Assembly: GCA_949128115.1 (NCBI GenBank)
Contig: OX421966.1
Span: forward strand, 62,989,416-63,053,415
Length of the DNA stretch: 64,000 nucleotides
Reading direction: 5' to 3'
Source: Anaspis maculata
Lineage: Eukaryota; Arthropoda; Insecta; Coleoptera; Scraptiidae
Shown here: piece by piece, positions 12,322 through 25,378 of the stretch
Numbering within the stretch: the first letter of the stretch is position 1
Layout: every line of letters starts with the position of its first letter
Notes under the pieces: model-generated
Told to the model about the DNA's origin: nothing
Databases searched by the model: none
What the model saw: the letters and a program-made list of their open reading frames with translations, nothing else
Program-made: the position numbers and the translations under genes

Positions 12322-12600
12322 TGATTCCTTGCATGGTTTCTTTTGAAGGAGATAGTCCGGAAGGAAACGAAATTCAAGCGGTAGAACCACTGGAACAAGG
12401 AGACGTTACAAACGAAAACTGAAGCTGAAAGACCAAGAATAATTCAAACTGGAAAGCCCAGTAGATCTCGAAAACATCACAGTGCAGTTCAAGAGGAGGC
12501 AAGAATTGTTGAAGAGAATGTGCTCGTTTCGGAGAACCCATTTTTTAAATCTGAATCTGAAATCGTCATTGTACGCTGTCTTCACAATGCTGATAAATAG
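12322..12600 (+). pseudogene. Possible Copia-like pol linker remnant (copy 1)
   Basis: After a short frame from ATG at 12322, a frame beginning at 12421 reads ERPRIIQTGKPSRSRK and then an acidic stretch ending with a stop near 12600. The RIIQTGKPGRPRK-like motif followed by acidic residues resembles the linker between integrase and reverse transcriptase in insect Copia-type polyproteins. No RT motif follows and a frameshift separates the parts. The call rests on one short motif. Confidence 0.3.
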
Positions 12601-12849
12601 CCCATTGATTTTGTATCTGGATCAGCAGTGGAACGAATCCATACAGGTTACACCATCATGTTAGCTCCCAGACGTAACAATATTTTTGGTTTGGTCTATG
12701 GTTCAAATTTCAAGAATGTAACAACGCTCGTCAGGCAAATACCACGTTTTGACGTCGGAAGTGACATAAAGCCGGTCACCACCGCGTCGATAGAGGGCGT
12801 GCGACTACAATTCACCGTCTCGGCGAACGTCAACGTGCATAAATAGGAC

Positions 12850-15030
12850 TCCAGTTGTCGACTTTCTGACATCCATAGTTCAAACCGCCCACAATGTGTC
12901 TTATTACAGGCTCTGGGAAACAAGCTTTCAACTCCGTGTCCATCTAAACATTTCGGGTATCTTGATGAATTTTCGATCAAAATATCTCAAGATGTCAGAA
13001 ATTAAGCTAGCAGCGTTGTAGCAAAATTTTAACTCACTGGGAAAACTACGTTATTCCAACGTTATTGCTTTGCTGTAATGGCCATTTTATCCGTTTCCAT
13101 AGTTCAAGGTTTCTTGGACATGCTACCTACACCTACTTAACCAGAAATACCGTTTTTATTTTAAACCCAATACGTTGTGACTATAAACGTTGTATTTTAC
13201 TTGTAGGCGCGCGAGACTTAGAAGGCTGTCACGTCTACTTTCTCAGTGATTATCACCCACATACCCAATTCAATCAATCAGAATAACCGAATGAGACCCA
13301 CGTGACTCGGTTTAAGCTATCGATTAATGCACACTAGGAGGTGATTAATGCACACTAGGTAATAGCACCGGATTGAAATATTTTTGGGCCCACGAATAAT
13401 ATGTAATAGAAACGACTGTATTTATACTGGTTTGGATCGAAATTTCTGTTCTGATGCGTTTAAAGGGTTCACTTACTGAAATACAATTTTACAGCCTATT
13501 AGACTTCGTTTCAGCATTGTTCCCAGCAACAAGGCCCCTTCCTTAATCCGCGACTGTGCACTCTCCTTTCATGCGCTGTCAACAGCTGTTAGTGACATTT
13601 AGCTTATAGCTCTACCACTCTACCACCCATGTGAAACTACTGTGTTGTGAACTACCACTCATGGCAAGATAATTGTTATGTAGCCAAGCAGAATTAGCTT
13701 GATTTAGTAGTGAGCTTTACAAGTGTATTCAGTTATTAGAAAGAAGAAAAAACAGACATTTTTACCCTTCTCTTGAAATTGATTATTTTTCAACAAGGCA
13801 TGCTTTGAAATTGACAGTTTAATACAATGATACGTTGGACCTACTATTACTACTAGTAGTCTATTTGGGCGATAATCTGCTAAATTCAACTCGTGCTTTG
13901 TGTTTTATTCGAGTTAAATGTTTTAAATTCCTCAAACAATCAATCACTCAAAAAGTAGACCTGATATAATCGTGGACAAAATTCCTCGACTTTGTCTCGG
14001 GATTTTGATCAGATAATATCGGGTCTACTTTCCCTCGTCATTGACAGTTGTTTTCGGGTTAAAACGATTCAACTGAAAAAACACTAAGCACTTGTTATAT
14101 TACTATTGAAAAAATCTCCCATGGCTCTTTTTCACTTCCCTTGATCGAAGTTTTCACGTTTATTTACAATAAAATTATAATCTCTAAATTTAGCCGAGCA
14201 CCAGTCTATTGATAGACCTGGGGCACATATTAATTATCCGGTGCTGTCAAACTAGATGAACATGATTGTACGATTTCAATGCATCAAGTGATTTTGCAGC
14301 GCTGGCGCGCAGTGGAAGCCGAAAAGCATCACAATGAACTGTTACACACCCCTTCCTCAAGCAACGGACCCGTGAACACTGATGGAATTTTATAACTTTC
14401 CTCCGTCGTGACTTACCAGTATGCGCTTTTAATATCGAGAGATGATAGCGAGCTACAGCCGGATAATGCCGCAGAAATCCTGGATAAATCGGTCCGTATA
14501 AGCTATCACCATCCATCCAGCCGACTGGTAAAAGTAGATTCCGATTTAATTGGAAAAAACTATAGCCGCAAAAGCCATTATATTTCTACGGTCGCATAAA
14601 TCGCGGCAAACATTTCCATTTTTTACACACGCCCCCTCCCTCCCGCCGCTGTAACTATAAATAATTGCCGTGCAAATATTCCATTTACCCCGCAATGAAA
14701 TTTATTCTCTTTCATTACGCAATTTCGCAAAAAGCTATTTGCGAAACTGTGTGGCAGTGCCAATGTGGTTTTGACTAGTTTACCGTTTCACAATGTGGTG
14801 CGAAATTTTGCAAAATAATAATAGTGGTCGTCGCCGGACTATACGAATATGGTATGCCAAAATGTGAATGTAGTTGAATCAACGATTTCTAGTGAAGATT
14901 GAGCTCTGGCTAGAATAGTCAGAAAAGAGTGAAAGAGTACAGAATATCTTAGATTCGTATTTGGTCTCGCTTACCGTCTCATTATCTTATAGTATGCCCG
15001 TTGAAAGCAGTTTTGCTAACTTCACATTGT
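12850..15030. other. Non-coding stretch of the duplicated unit
   Basis: No recognisable gene. A 17-base direct duplication GATTAATGCACACTAGG occurs twice around 13322-13360 and a hairpin lies at 13952-14031. Short frames on both strands match nothing known. Recurs in copy 2. Confidence 0.35.
13952..14031. repeat. 80 bp imperfect hairpin (copy 1)
   Basis: AAGTAGACCTGATATAATC at the left pairs with GATAATATCGGGTCTACTT at the right, and an inner AAAATTCC/GGGATTTT pair continues the stem. It may be a very short MITE or a local inverted duplication. Recurs at 24154-24233. Confidence 0.5.
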
Positions 15031-15038
15031 TCCAAATC

Positions 15039-15176
15039 TTCAGGCTATTTTGCCTTTCATCAGAATAGGCTTATACCAATTTTTCTTCAAAAAATTTGAA
15101 GATTTTCAAAAGTTAGATAAAATTGTCCAGTCTCCGACTTTGGTTGTACTACAGATAAAAGCAAAGATAGCCTGAA
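15039..15176. mobile_element. Small MITE-like inverted repeat (copy 1)
   Basis: The left terminus TTCAGGCTATTTTGC pairs with GCAAAGATAGCCTGAA at the right, enclosing about 110 bp with a CAATTTT/AAAATTG inner pair. The flanking AAATC/AATC may be a target duplication. Non-coding. Recurs at 25241-25378. Confidence 0.5.
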
Positions 15177-15554
15177 AATCAAGTGAGAGAATCATGTGGA
15201 ATGGGGTCTTATACGAAAATCATAAAATGCGATTTTCTTATGTAAATCGATGCTCAAGTACCTAAAACTGAATACTGTGAAGATGAAACAAAAAAAAAAT
15301 CGGCCCAGGGAGAAGAACTTGAAATTTGGCTCTTCACACTCCCTCTGTTTAAATCGACTGAATTCGCGGCTAAACTCATCCACCAATGGAATGGAGGCAA
15401 GACCGCAGTTGACATAAAGCAGCGTTGCCACGTTGTCATTATTTACATGTCTGTCATTTATCCAACCTCACATTCCTGATTCCTCTTGTTGTGAGAGTTT
15501 GCGGTCATATTTGCTGAACGTATTGAGTTGTTTTTTGTGCTGAATTGGGAAAAA

Positions 15555-15749
15555 ATGGAAGCCGGTTTCGAAGAAACTAACGACAGAAATCTCCCAGAAG
15601 TCGATGCGGACATGGTAGTAGAACGCGTTACGTATGTAGTAAGACTGGCTCGTTATCGCCGGGCCATATTTCACGGGCGACTGGAGAGCCATTCAGTGGC
15701 CGGTCCTCGAAGTAATTCAGTCTCCAGAGCTCCCAGTCCCGCGACCTGA
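15555..15749 (+). pseudogene. Truncated SWIM-gene exon 1 fused to junction sequence
   Basis: From the ATG at 15555 the first 21 codons are identical to the start of the intact gene at 25757. At 15618 the homology stops, and after the duplication joint the frame continues for about 43 more codons into the unit's left-end sequence before a stop. The splice donor and both zinc-binding exons are missing, so no SWIM domain can be made. The upstream DNA equals that of the intact gene, so the stub may still be transcribed. Whether the 64-residue chimera is translated is unknown. Confidence 0.7.
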
Positions 15750-16016
15750 TATGCCCTCCATAAATCAGGACGAATTCGATCCCATAACGCACGCAACACG
15801 GGCGCGAAACGAACCGGAGGATGCTGGATGCTGAATGCTGAATACGCATCTGCTTTCGCCTTTCCAGACCCGTGCCGAAAAGCTAAAAACAGTATAAAGG
15901 AATGTGGAAGCGGAAGAACTCTGCCAGAGTGCCCAAGCGCTCAACCAGCAGGATCCTCAAATGACCGTTGAAAAATCTGTTTATTGTGTATATTGTGTTC
16001 ATAGAGCCCATTATTC

Positions 16017-16179
16017 CACGTGATACACGATACACGGTTTACCTTTGTTTTCAATCTCACGTGTATCAACACGAACCACACGTGTATCTTGGTTATACTA
16101 GTACCTATTGAGGTTCCATTTCAATGACACGTGTATAATTTCACGTGTGTCACAATCACAAACTTTACACAATCACGTG
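16017..16179. promoter_or_regulatory. Cluster of six CACGTG E-boxes (copy 2)
   Basis: Same six hexamers as in copy 1, shifted by 10200 bases (starts 16017, 16058, 16079, 16128, 16142, 16174). Any regulatory role is inference. Confidence 0.5.
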
Positions 16180-16530
16180 TACTTGACGTGTTTGATGAGG
16201 ATTCTCACAGTCTTAGCTGGCGAGTCAGAAGCAGTTGCAGGTCAGCAGAAAACATCTTTTTCCCGTTCGTAATCATGTGGATATCTTTGCTCGATGCCAT
16301 TCAGCCCTCAACACTTTTCAGACCATCATCACCATAATCGAGCTCTTTCAGGTCTTCTAAACGGTACTATTAGCTTCACTTCCGCATGTAAGTTTTGCCA
16401 GTGATTCAGGGTCGGACCAAGAGGGGGCGCCTTGACTCCTTACTCACCGCTTTGGAAAAGGCTAATCTGATTGAAAAAAAAGAGTATAACCCAGTCTTAT
16501 CAAACTCGAATGAGTCCAAGCTAGCTAGTT

Positions 16531-16935
16531 AGTTGAAGACACAAGTGGATGAAGGATCCATGTCGCATTTTTTTAAAATATGAGTTTTTTGCTTGGATGA
16601 AGGATTCATGTGTCTAGAATTTTTTTTTGGGATGGGTCTCATGATTGTACTATCAAGAGTAAAAGAGATAGAAGTTGATCAAAGATCTATGCTCACCTAC
16701 TTTTTATATATAAGCTGTGAATGAAAGATTCATGTGCAAATATTTTATGCACATGAATCCTTTATTCGTTCATATTGAAATTTACTGGCACATGAATCCT
16801 CCATCAACTGAGACTCTCTCTAATTACTCACATAATAATATAATAATACACATACTACTAATTGAACTTTGAGGGCTGTTATCTCGGAAATAGTTCTGTG
16901 TGACATGAATTTTTTATCCACTTATGTCTTCAGTT
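16531..16935. mobile_element. Imperfect palindromic element (~405 bp), copy 2
   Basis: Same sequence as 6331-6735, carried along by the tandem duplication; not an independent insertion. Confidence 0.6.
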
Positions 16936-17084
16936 GTTCTGGGCTGGATGTCGTGTACAATGACAATATTGAATTTCCGTTTTTAAAAGGTTGAACGTTG
17001 GACTTTTGAGAACAGGCTCGTTCCAGGTTTTGAATACGCTGAAGATTACGTTTAAAACACGTTTAATTAGCGTTTTGACCACAA

Positions 17085-18347
17085 TAGTATATTTGAATTA
17101 GAATTTTTGCTTGAAGAAAGTAGTTTTCAAACGATTTTTTGCTATATGGTTAGCTTATCCTCACCTGTTCAACATGTTGAAAGCATACATCCCTGTGACG
17201 CGTAATACTTAGTATACAGGAGGAAAATTAAAAAATAAATCTTTGAACTTTTTTATCTCGGTGAAATAATTCTCGAAAAAAACAGCATCTCATTATTCAG
17301 CAACCTTATGGTCTTCTGCTGAACGTGTGAGAAAATCACCCCTCGATAGCTGCTGGTATTTTACGTACAGGGTGAAATCTATTTTTCTTCATTAAATTTT
17401 ATCTTGATCAAATCAATCCGGAGAAAGACCAATTAAGGCTCTGTTAGAAGTCTATAATCTCTTATTCAAGATATAAAAATGTCACATTCCTTGAACTGCT
17501 GAAACATGACATACAGGGTGAAACACCCTTTCGTTCTTTTATTTTTTCCTGGGTCACATTATTTGGGATGATAATCTTACCCACTTCAAAGGAGAGCCTA
17601 GAGTATTTGGCAAATCATATCAAAAATTTACATTTCTGCAATCACTGCAACTACTGGCTACTGTAGCATCAAGCATTTTTGCGATTTTGGTTGTGCGAGG
17701 AGTTGCTAAGGACAATTTCCTTAGCAACTCCTGGCACAACAAAAGTTGAAGCAACATATAATTCATCCTGTATATCAAGTCAGAGTGATATTAGAAATGC
17801 AAGTTTTTCATATAGCTTGCGTAAAACTCTGAGCTTTCCAGTACTCCAGATAAGATTATTATCCTAATTAATTTTATCCGGAAAAAAATAAGACAAATAG
17901 AGTGTGTTTCACCCTATAGGTTGTGTTCAGGAAGTTTGAGAAATGTGCCATTTTTATATCTTGAATAAGAGATTATGGGCTTATAACAGAGCTGGAATTG
18001 GCTTTTGTCTGAGTTGAGTTGATGAAGATAAAAAACAATAAAAAAAAATTGATTTTACCCTGTACGTAAGATACCAGCGACTATGAAAAGGTACATTTTT
18101 CAAATGTTCAATAGGAGACTATAAGGTCGCTAAATAAGGAGAGACTGTTTTTCTCGAGGATTGTTTCATCGGAATGAAAGAATTCAAAGATTTATTTTTT
18201 CAATTTTCATCCTTTATACTGAATATTACGCGTCACAGGGATGTATGCTTTCAACATGTTGAACAGGTGGGGATGAGCTGACCATATAGCAAAAAACCGT
18301 TCGAGAACTACTTTCTTCAAGCAAGAGATATTTTTTTACTATTTCAA
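17085..18347. mobile_element. Concentric palindrome, copy 2
   Basis: Same element as at 6885-8145. Both of the only two differences between the 10.2 kb copies fall in its right arm (one extra A near 18048 and one extra G near 18270). This fits slippage or read error at homopolymers. Confidence 0.8.
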
Positions 18348-18468
18348 GTACACTACAATTGATTTGGCCTCTCGAAGAACTTTCTTGAAACGTTGAATTT
18401 GACTTGTCTCAAATGATTGGTCAGTCATTTTCGAATTATTCTGAATGGAGCTCTCTCCATATTCAGTC

Positions 18469-18574
18469 AGATCAGGTCATGTCAGGTCATGTCAGGTCAT
18501 GTCAGGTCATGTCAGGTCAGGTCATGTCAGGTCATGTCAGGTCATGTCAGGTCATGTCAGATCATGTCAGGTCA
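18469..18574 (+). repeat. AGGTCATGTC 10 bp minisatellite (copy 2)
   Basis: Identical array to 8267-8372, same number of AGGTCA half-sites and same two AGATCA variants. Identical repeat number in a slippage-prone array argues that the duplication is very recent or artefactual. Confidence 0.85.
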
Positions 18575-20895
18575 AGTCATATTTGGCTGACGGAAACGTT
18601 TAGGCGTGCTACATCCGACCGTTTATCTAGCTCTATATTTCAACCGTTTCCGTTGTTAGTTTTCTACCTGTTTGAAATGTTTAATTAACGACGTCATGCT
18701 CAATAGGCAGCAATCAAACACTGATTTTCACGCTTCAATGTGCACATCTCTCGATAAGCTGACAACACGTCCATCGTCATGATCATCATTTTAAAAAAAT
18801 AATAACCGTACAAATTTATGTGCATCGCTATGTATAAACATTTTCATACCTTGCGGACAATGTGTTGTACGATTCTAGTATCATGTCGTCCTCCATATGC
18901 ACACAAAAATAGTGCTTGCTTTATTGTTGATGCAAAATTTTAAAACCAACAGGCGAACACCTGCCCTCTGATGGCCGTTTTCATAATGAAAAAATGCACA
19001 ACAATGGACCTTTTTGGCATGTGTGGGTGCGTATGTGCACACCGCCGGGGCATCATTGAAATTTATTCGTGCCAAAACAATAATGGCGAGCTAGCTGCGG
19101 GATGACTTCTGCCACCATATTGAAAATGTAATTGAAATTCATATTTATTCGTATAACAGTTTGAATATCGCAGCGGAATTGATCCTGCCGCGTGCATTCC
19201 GCATGCGGTGCGAGACTGAGCACCTTTATATGCATCCTGCATACGCGATTCCAGGATATATCAAACCCCGTATCAAACTAAATAAATTTTACCTGTTTCT
19301 TTTTTTTTGTCTGGATCGGAAATGGTTTCAAGAGGTGATTTGTACTGTTGGAGCTGAATTTGAAGAAAAGATTGCTTCGGCATTAATTTTGAATCGGTAT
19401 CGCTTGAATCTACCTACTTATTTACCCATTGATGAGATTAGCTTGGCAAAGATTTGAAAAGATGATCTATGGATGAAATTTCTAATCATTTCAAGTGTCC
19501 CGAGAAACAAAAAGCGTTTTTCAGAACAACAACTTCATTTTGTTGGTGGGGTGGGCTCCACTTCCAAAGAGCCTTCTCAACTTATAGAGAAGTGGGCCCA
19601 GAAATTCAATCTCTTTTCTACCCGATACGGTCTCAATTACCTGGTTTTTTACCTGGTTCCGTGTGAAGGGTGGTCAGGTGAACAAGAGATTTTTAAAACA
19701 AACATTATATATTCAAATAAGCAAAATTGATAAGTACAATACTGCATAAGTTTACTATCACAAACTAGTATTGGGAGTATTCACAATAGTAGCCATCCAC
19801 GTGGCGTATGAATATCAGGTGAGTAAACAAAACAAAACTCAGCTGCCGCTGTATCGCTTGATGACGTAAGAAAGTAATGCAACAACTGTCACGACGCCAT
19901 TTTGGCGTTCATACGTCATGGCTCGTGCACATGACGTAAGTGAGGATATGAGAGGATATGGGGATATCTGTGGTGTTAATTGCTTGGGTGGACCCTACCT
20001 TATACGGTGACATCGCACTATAGAGGACTTTATCTTTACGTTCCACCCTGGGTACCAACAGGGTTACACTCGCGTAAAAACACAGGCGTAATATTTTTAG
20101 GACGATTGGTTTCTGCGTTGACAAGGAACATCGCGTTTAGCGTATCTTCGTGAATTTGATTATGATTGAGCATCAGCACGCGTGATGGTCATGATTACGA
20201 TAAATTACTATGCACTTCGAGCGCGTCCGGTTTTCCTTGTACTGTAATGCCGGAATTTAATTGATTACTTGCTCGCGTTTTCTAACAATGAAATTGGGTA
20301 ATTATGACCACTCAAAATTCGAGAATTTTACGGCCGAGGGACGCCAAAGCGGCGCCCCAGGCCGGTCACCATCCGAGACGCCAAAATTCAAGTGACTTTT
20401 AGTTATTTGACTGTAAATAGATTATTGATGAAATAACCGCGTCGGGTCGCGGTTCACCAGCCAAGTCGCGGGGCAAGTCTCAAAATTGAGACCCGTTATC
20501 TTCTCTTCAGCTTCTTTTTATAGACTCGTCTAATCTCATAATCTCGTGGTCCAGTGGGCCAATCAGAGCGGACCTTTTTGGGAGGTGGACTGTTCTCACG
20601 GAATTACGTAACCGATACCTGGCAACTTAGGCTGTTTTGCTAACGGGTCGATAAGTCTAGATTATCTCTAAAATAAGTCAAGACGACGTGACATTTTACT
20701 AGTTTCTTTCCCAACATGATTCACAACTTTCCGGTCCATGAATATTCAAAACCAGGCCAATTTTCAAACCAAAATCAATTCTCTCTCGCTTTCCCAATTT
20801 TGGAATATAATTCAACAGTCACAAAGACACTAACCCTCAGGCGGTAGTTGACCGTGAACTTAAAAAACTAAAGTATATTAAAGCACAGGGCTGGG

Positions 20896-21399
20896 TTAGC
20901 CCGGTTTGCAACAGTGAGGTGTGTGAGTCGTGACGTCATGTTTGAAGGTGCACATCTGACAGCCTGAAAATAATCTCCTCACACCATGTTGATCCTCGTT
21001 CGAATAGCAGGATAACATCGTCTTCAACACTTGATTAACTCCCTCGACAGGATTCGATTGTGGGTAATAATTCGGAGCAAATTCAATTTTTTTTTCATCG
21101 TATTTCGTGAAAAAATTAAAGAATTCCCGACTTTCGAACTGCATTCCGCTATTGCACAAAATGGTGTATGGTGCTACAAAGAAAAGAATAATGTGGTCCT
21201 CCGAATATTTCACTATCGAAGTTGCAACCGCCCGGCGAAGTGCGAACGTAACAACGAATTCCAAAAATATTTCGGAAAGAACCAAAATGTAACAAAATCC
21301 TTTTCGCATGACGTTCGGGGCATGACACATAGTGGAGGCCTCCAAGTTCTTTTTCATCAGTCCTAAAAGGTAACTGCTAGAGAAGCAACTCAAATTCAA
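20896..21399 (-). pseudogene. Gypsy-type integrase core relic (copy 2)
   Basis: Same 167-codon degraded integrase frame as at 10694-11197, with the altered NSGMQF in place of the usual SDNGTQF and a retained NPVEGVNQVLKTML segment. Present here through the tandem duplication; not an independent insertion. Confidence 0.75.
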
Positions 21400-22090
21400 A
21401 CGGTGTGAGCGACAGGCGGCGAATTCATCGGTTAGGTATTATTGTTGTCATGTGATACAATGTAAATTAATACGTCTGTTATAATAGAAATTAAAAAAAA
21501 ACGCCCGACATAGCTGTCGGATTCCATTCGTATAAAACCAAGCTCTTCTATGATAATCACCTTTAGATTATGGACCTAGAGCTCACAGAGCTCCCTGAAG
21601 TACCAAGAGAGTCCAGAACAATCTAGCTACGAAAGCACTTTAGCATCGGCGTGAAATTCCCGAAAGAGTAATGGCGGTTCTATAGAACTTTGTATGTCGC
21701 CAGCGACAGTCTCCCACTCCTTTGTTAAGATATGGCGACACCAACTGTAGTTCAATAATTTGAACGACACGAAGACAGAAACTCGTGTCGCGAGAATGAT
21801 ATGGAGGGGGGTGGGGGAATACAGCCAGATAGAATCCTATTGACTAGCGACACAGCGACTACCTAAGAAGCAGATGAATCTCAAGTCGGCTGACAGCTTC
21901 CTACAGCTCTGAACAGAATGGAATAGCTGAGCGAAAAAATAAGACACTATTGGACATGACACGGTGCCTTCTCATTCAGTTGCGATAGTCGTCAACTTTT
22001 CGGGCTGAAGCGGTGAATCCAGCAAGCTACATTCGAAATCGCTGCCCACCAAAGAATTTAAAAATGAAAACTCTACCTTTGAGGTGTCGA

Positions 22091-22495
22091 TTAACGACCC
22101 ATCGATTCAATCTTTGTGAGGGACTGTCCACAATTTGCGTTAATTAAGGTTTTTTCAATTGCATAAAAATTAAATAAAGCGCAAATAACTCCTATGGCGT
22201 TGAAAAAGCCAATAAGGAGGAAAACTCCGTACGAAGTTTGGACAGGCAAGACACTCCTGATGTCTAGAATTTCAAATAACTTGGATCCCATGTTTTGATT
22301 TTGAACCGAGAACCCCGTCAAGGAAAGTTCGAACCAAGATGTGAAGAAGGACGCTTTCTTAGATATACTCTGTGAAGCGAAAGGATATCGAATCTGGTCA
22401 CAAATCGAGAGTAAGGTCTTAACAATCAGAGGTCTGAAAGCACTCGAAAATCCTGATTCAATATATGAATATTCTATTATTTTGCTCCGAAACAA
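22091..22495 (-). other. Unrecognised 134-codon frame with one hydrophobic helix (copy 2)
   Basis: Same frame as 11889-12293: TTG start, a single hydrophobic stretch near the C-terminal third, no recognised family. Confidence 0.2.
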
Positions 22496-22523
22496 GCAAA
22501 CTTAACAGAAAGAAGTGTTCCAA

Positions 22524-22802
22524 TGATTCCTTGCATGGTTTCTTTTGAAGGAGATAGTCCGGAAGGAAACGAAATTCAAGCGGTAGAACCACTGGAACAA
22601 GGAGACGTTACAAACGAAAACTGAAGCTGAAAGACCAAGAATAATTCAAACTGGAAAGCCCAGTAGATCTCGAAAACATCACAGTGCAGTTCAAGAGGAG
22701 GCAAGAATTGTTGAAGAGAATGTGCTCGTTTCGGAGAACCCATTTTTTAAATCTGAATCTGAAATCGTCATTGTACGCTGTCTTCACAATGCTGATAAAT
22801 AG
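22524..22802 (+). pseudogene. Possible Copia-like pol linker remnant (copy 2)
   Basis: Same short motif as at 12322-12600 (RIIQTGKPSRSRK followed by an acidic stretch), carried by the duplication. Confidence 0.3.
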
Positions 22803-24153
22803 CCCATTGATTTTGTATCTGGATCAGCAGTGGAACGAATCCATACAGGTTACACCATCATGTTAGCTCCCAGACGTAACAATATTTTTGGTTTGGTCTA
22901 TGGTTCAAATTTCAAGAATGTAACAACGCTCGTCAGGCAAATACCACGTTTTGACGTCGGAAGTGACATAAAGCCGGTCACCACCGCGTCGATAGAGGGC
23001 GTGCGACTACAATTCACCGTCTCGGCGAACGTCAACGTGCATAAATAGGACTCCAGTTGTCGACTTTCTGACATCCATAGTTCAAACCGCCCACAATGTG
23101 TCTTATTACAGGCTCTGGGAAACAAGCTTTCAACTCCGTGTCCATCTAAACATTTCGGGTATCTTGATGAATTTTCGATCAAAATATCTCAAGATGTCAG
23201 AAATTAAGCTAGCAGCGTTGTAGCAAAATTTTAACTCACTGGGAAAACTACGTTATTCCAACGTTATTGCTTTGCTGTAATGGCCATTTTATCCGTTTCC
23301 ATAGTTCAAGGTTTCTTGGACATGCTACCTACACCTACTTAACCAGAAATACCGTTTTTATTTTAAACCCAATACGTTGTGACTATAAACGTTGTATTTT
23401 ACTTGTAGGCGCGCGAGACTTAGAAGGCTGTCACGTCTACTTTCTCAGTGATTATCACCCACATACCCAATTCAATCAATCAGAATAACCGAATGAGACC
23501 CACGTGACTCGGTTTAAGCTATCGATTAATGCACACTAGGAGGTGATTAATGCACACTAGGTAATAGCACCGGATTGAAATATTTTTGGGCCCACGAATA
23601 ATATGTAATAGAAACGACTGTATTTATACTGGTTTGGATCGAAATTTCTGTTCTGATGCGTTTAAAGGGTTCACTTACTGAAATACAATTTTACAGCCTA
23701 TTAGACTTCGTTTCAGCATTGTTCCCAGCAACAAGGCCCCTTCCTTAATCCGCGACTGTGCACTCTCCTTTCATGCGCTGTCAACAGCTGTTAGTGACAT
23801 TTAGCTTATAGCTCTACCACTCTACCACCCATGTGAAACTACTGTGTTGTGAACTACCACTCATGGCAAGATAATTGTTATGTAGCCAAGCAGAATTAGC
23901 TTGATTTAGTAGTGAGCTTTACAAGTGTATTCAGTTATTAGAAAGAAGAAAAAACAGACATTTTTACCCTTCTCTTGAAATTGATTATTTTTCAACAAGG
24001 CATGCTTTGAAATTGACAGTTTAATACAATGATACGTTGGACCTACTATTACTACTAGTAGTCTATTTGGGCGATAATCTGCTAAATTCAACTCGTGCTT
24101 TGTGTTTTATTCGAGTTAAATGTTTTAAATTCCTCAAACAATCAATCACTCAA

Positions 24154-24233
24154 AAAGTAGACCTGATATAATCGTGGACAAAATTCCTCGACTTTGTCTC
24201 GGGATTTTGATCAGATAATATCGGGTCTACTTT
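24154..24233. repeat. 80 bp imperfect hairpin (copy 2)
   Basis: Same inverted repeat as at 13952-14031. Confidence 0.5.
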
Positions 24234-25240
24234 CCCTCGTCATTGACAGTTGTTTTCGGGTTAAAACGATTCAACTGAAAAAACACTAAGCACTTGTTAT
24301 ATTACTATTGAAAAAATCTCCCATGGCTCTTTTTCACTTCCCTTGATCGAAGTTTTCACGTTTATTTACAATAAAATTATAATCTCTAAATTTAGCCGAG
24401 CACCAGTCTATTGATAGACCTGGGGCACATATTAATTATCCGGTGCTGTCAAACTAGATGAACATGATTGTACGATTTCAATGCATCAAGTGATTTTGCA
24501 GCGCTGGCGCGCAGTGGAAGCCGAAAAGCATCACAATGAACTGTTACACACCCCTTCCTCAAGCAACGGACCCGTGAACACTGATGGAATTTTATAACTT
24601 TCCTCCGTCGTGACTTACCAGTATGCGCTTTTAATATCGAGAGATGATAGCGAGCTACAGCCGGATAATGCCGCAGAAATCCTGGATAAATCGGTCCGTA
24701 TAAGCTATCACCATCCATCCAGCCGACTGGTAAAAGTAGATTCCGATTTAATTGGAAAAAACTATAGCCGCAAAAGCCATTATATTTCTACGGTCGCATA
24801 AATCGCGGCAAACATTTCCATTTTTTACACACGCCCCCTCCCTCCCGCCGCTGTAACTATAAATAATTGCCGTGCAAATATTCCATTTACCCCGCAATGA
24901 AATTTATTCTCTTTCATTACGCAATTTCGCAAAAAGCTATTTGCGAAACTGTGTGGCAGTGCCAATGTGGTTTTGACTAGTTTACCGTTTCACAATGTGG
25001 TGCGAAATTTTGCAAAATAATAATAGTGGTCGTCGCCGGACTATACGAATATGGTATGCCAAAATGTGAATGTAGTTGAATCAACGATTTCTAGTGAAGA
25101 TTGAGCTCTGGCTAGAATAGTCAGAAAAGAGTGAAAGAGTACAGAATATCTTAGATTCGTATTTGGTCTCGCTTACCGTCTCATTATCTTATAGTATGCC
25201 CGTTGAAAGCAGTTTTGCTAACTTCACATTGTTCCAAATC

Positions 25241-25378
25241 TTCAGGCTATTTTGCCTTTCATCAGAATAGGCTTATACCAATTTTTCTTCAAAAAATTTG
25301 AAGATTTTCAAAAGTTAGATAAAATTGTCCAGTCTCCGACTTTGGTTGTACTACAGATAAAAGCAAAGATAGCCTGAA
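25241..25378. mobile_element. Small MITE-like inverted repeat (copy 2)
   Basis: Same TTCAGGCTAT-ended element as 15039-15176, about 380 bp upstream of the intact SWIM-gene start. Confidence 0.5.

Larger units (their letters stand above)
5421..15620 (+). repeat. 10.2 kb direct tandem duplication, copy 1
   Basis: The sequence starting GAACGCGTTACGTATG at 5421 recurs at 15621 and stays collinear over the whole unit (offset 10200, rising to 10202). Only two differences were noticed: an A run at 7840-7847 (8 versus 9 A) and a G run at 8068-8070 (3 versus 4 G). Homology ends at 15618, where this copy passes through two extra bases (TA) straight into copy 2. The right end carries the first 64 bases of coding exon 1 of the SWIM gene. 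The unit also contains palindromes, a minisatellite and retroelement relics. It may be a recent real duplication or an assembly artefact. Confidence 0.95.

Noticed and set aside
12628..12846. Plus-strand frame of 72 codons after the possible Copia-like linker
   Set aside because: No RT or RNase H motif could be found, so it was not annotated as pol.
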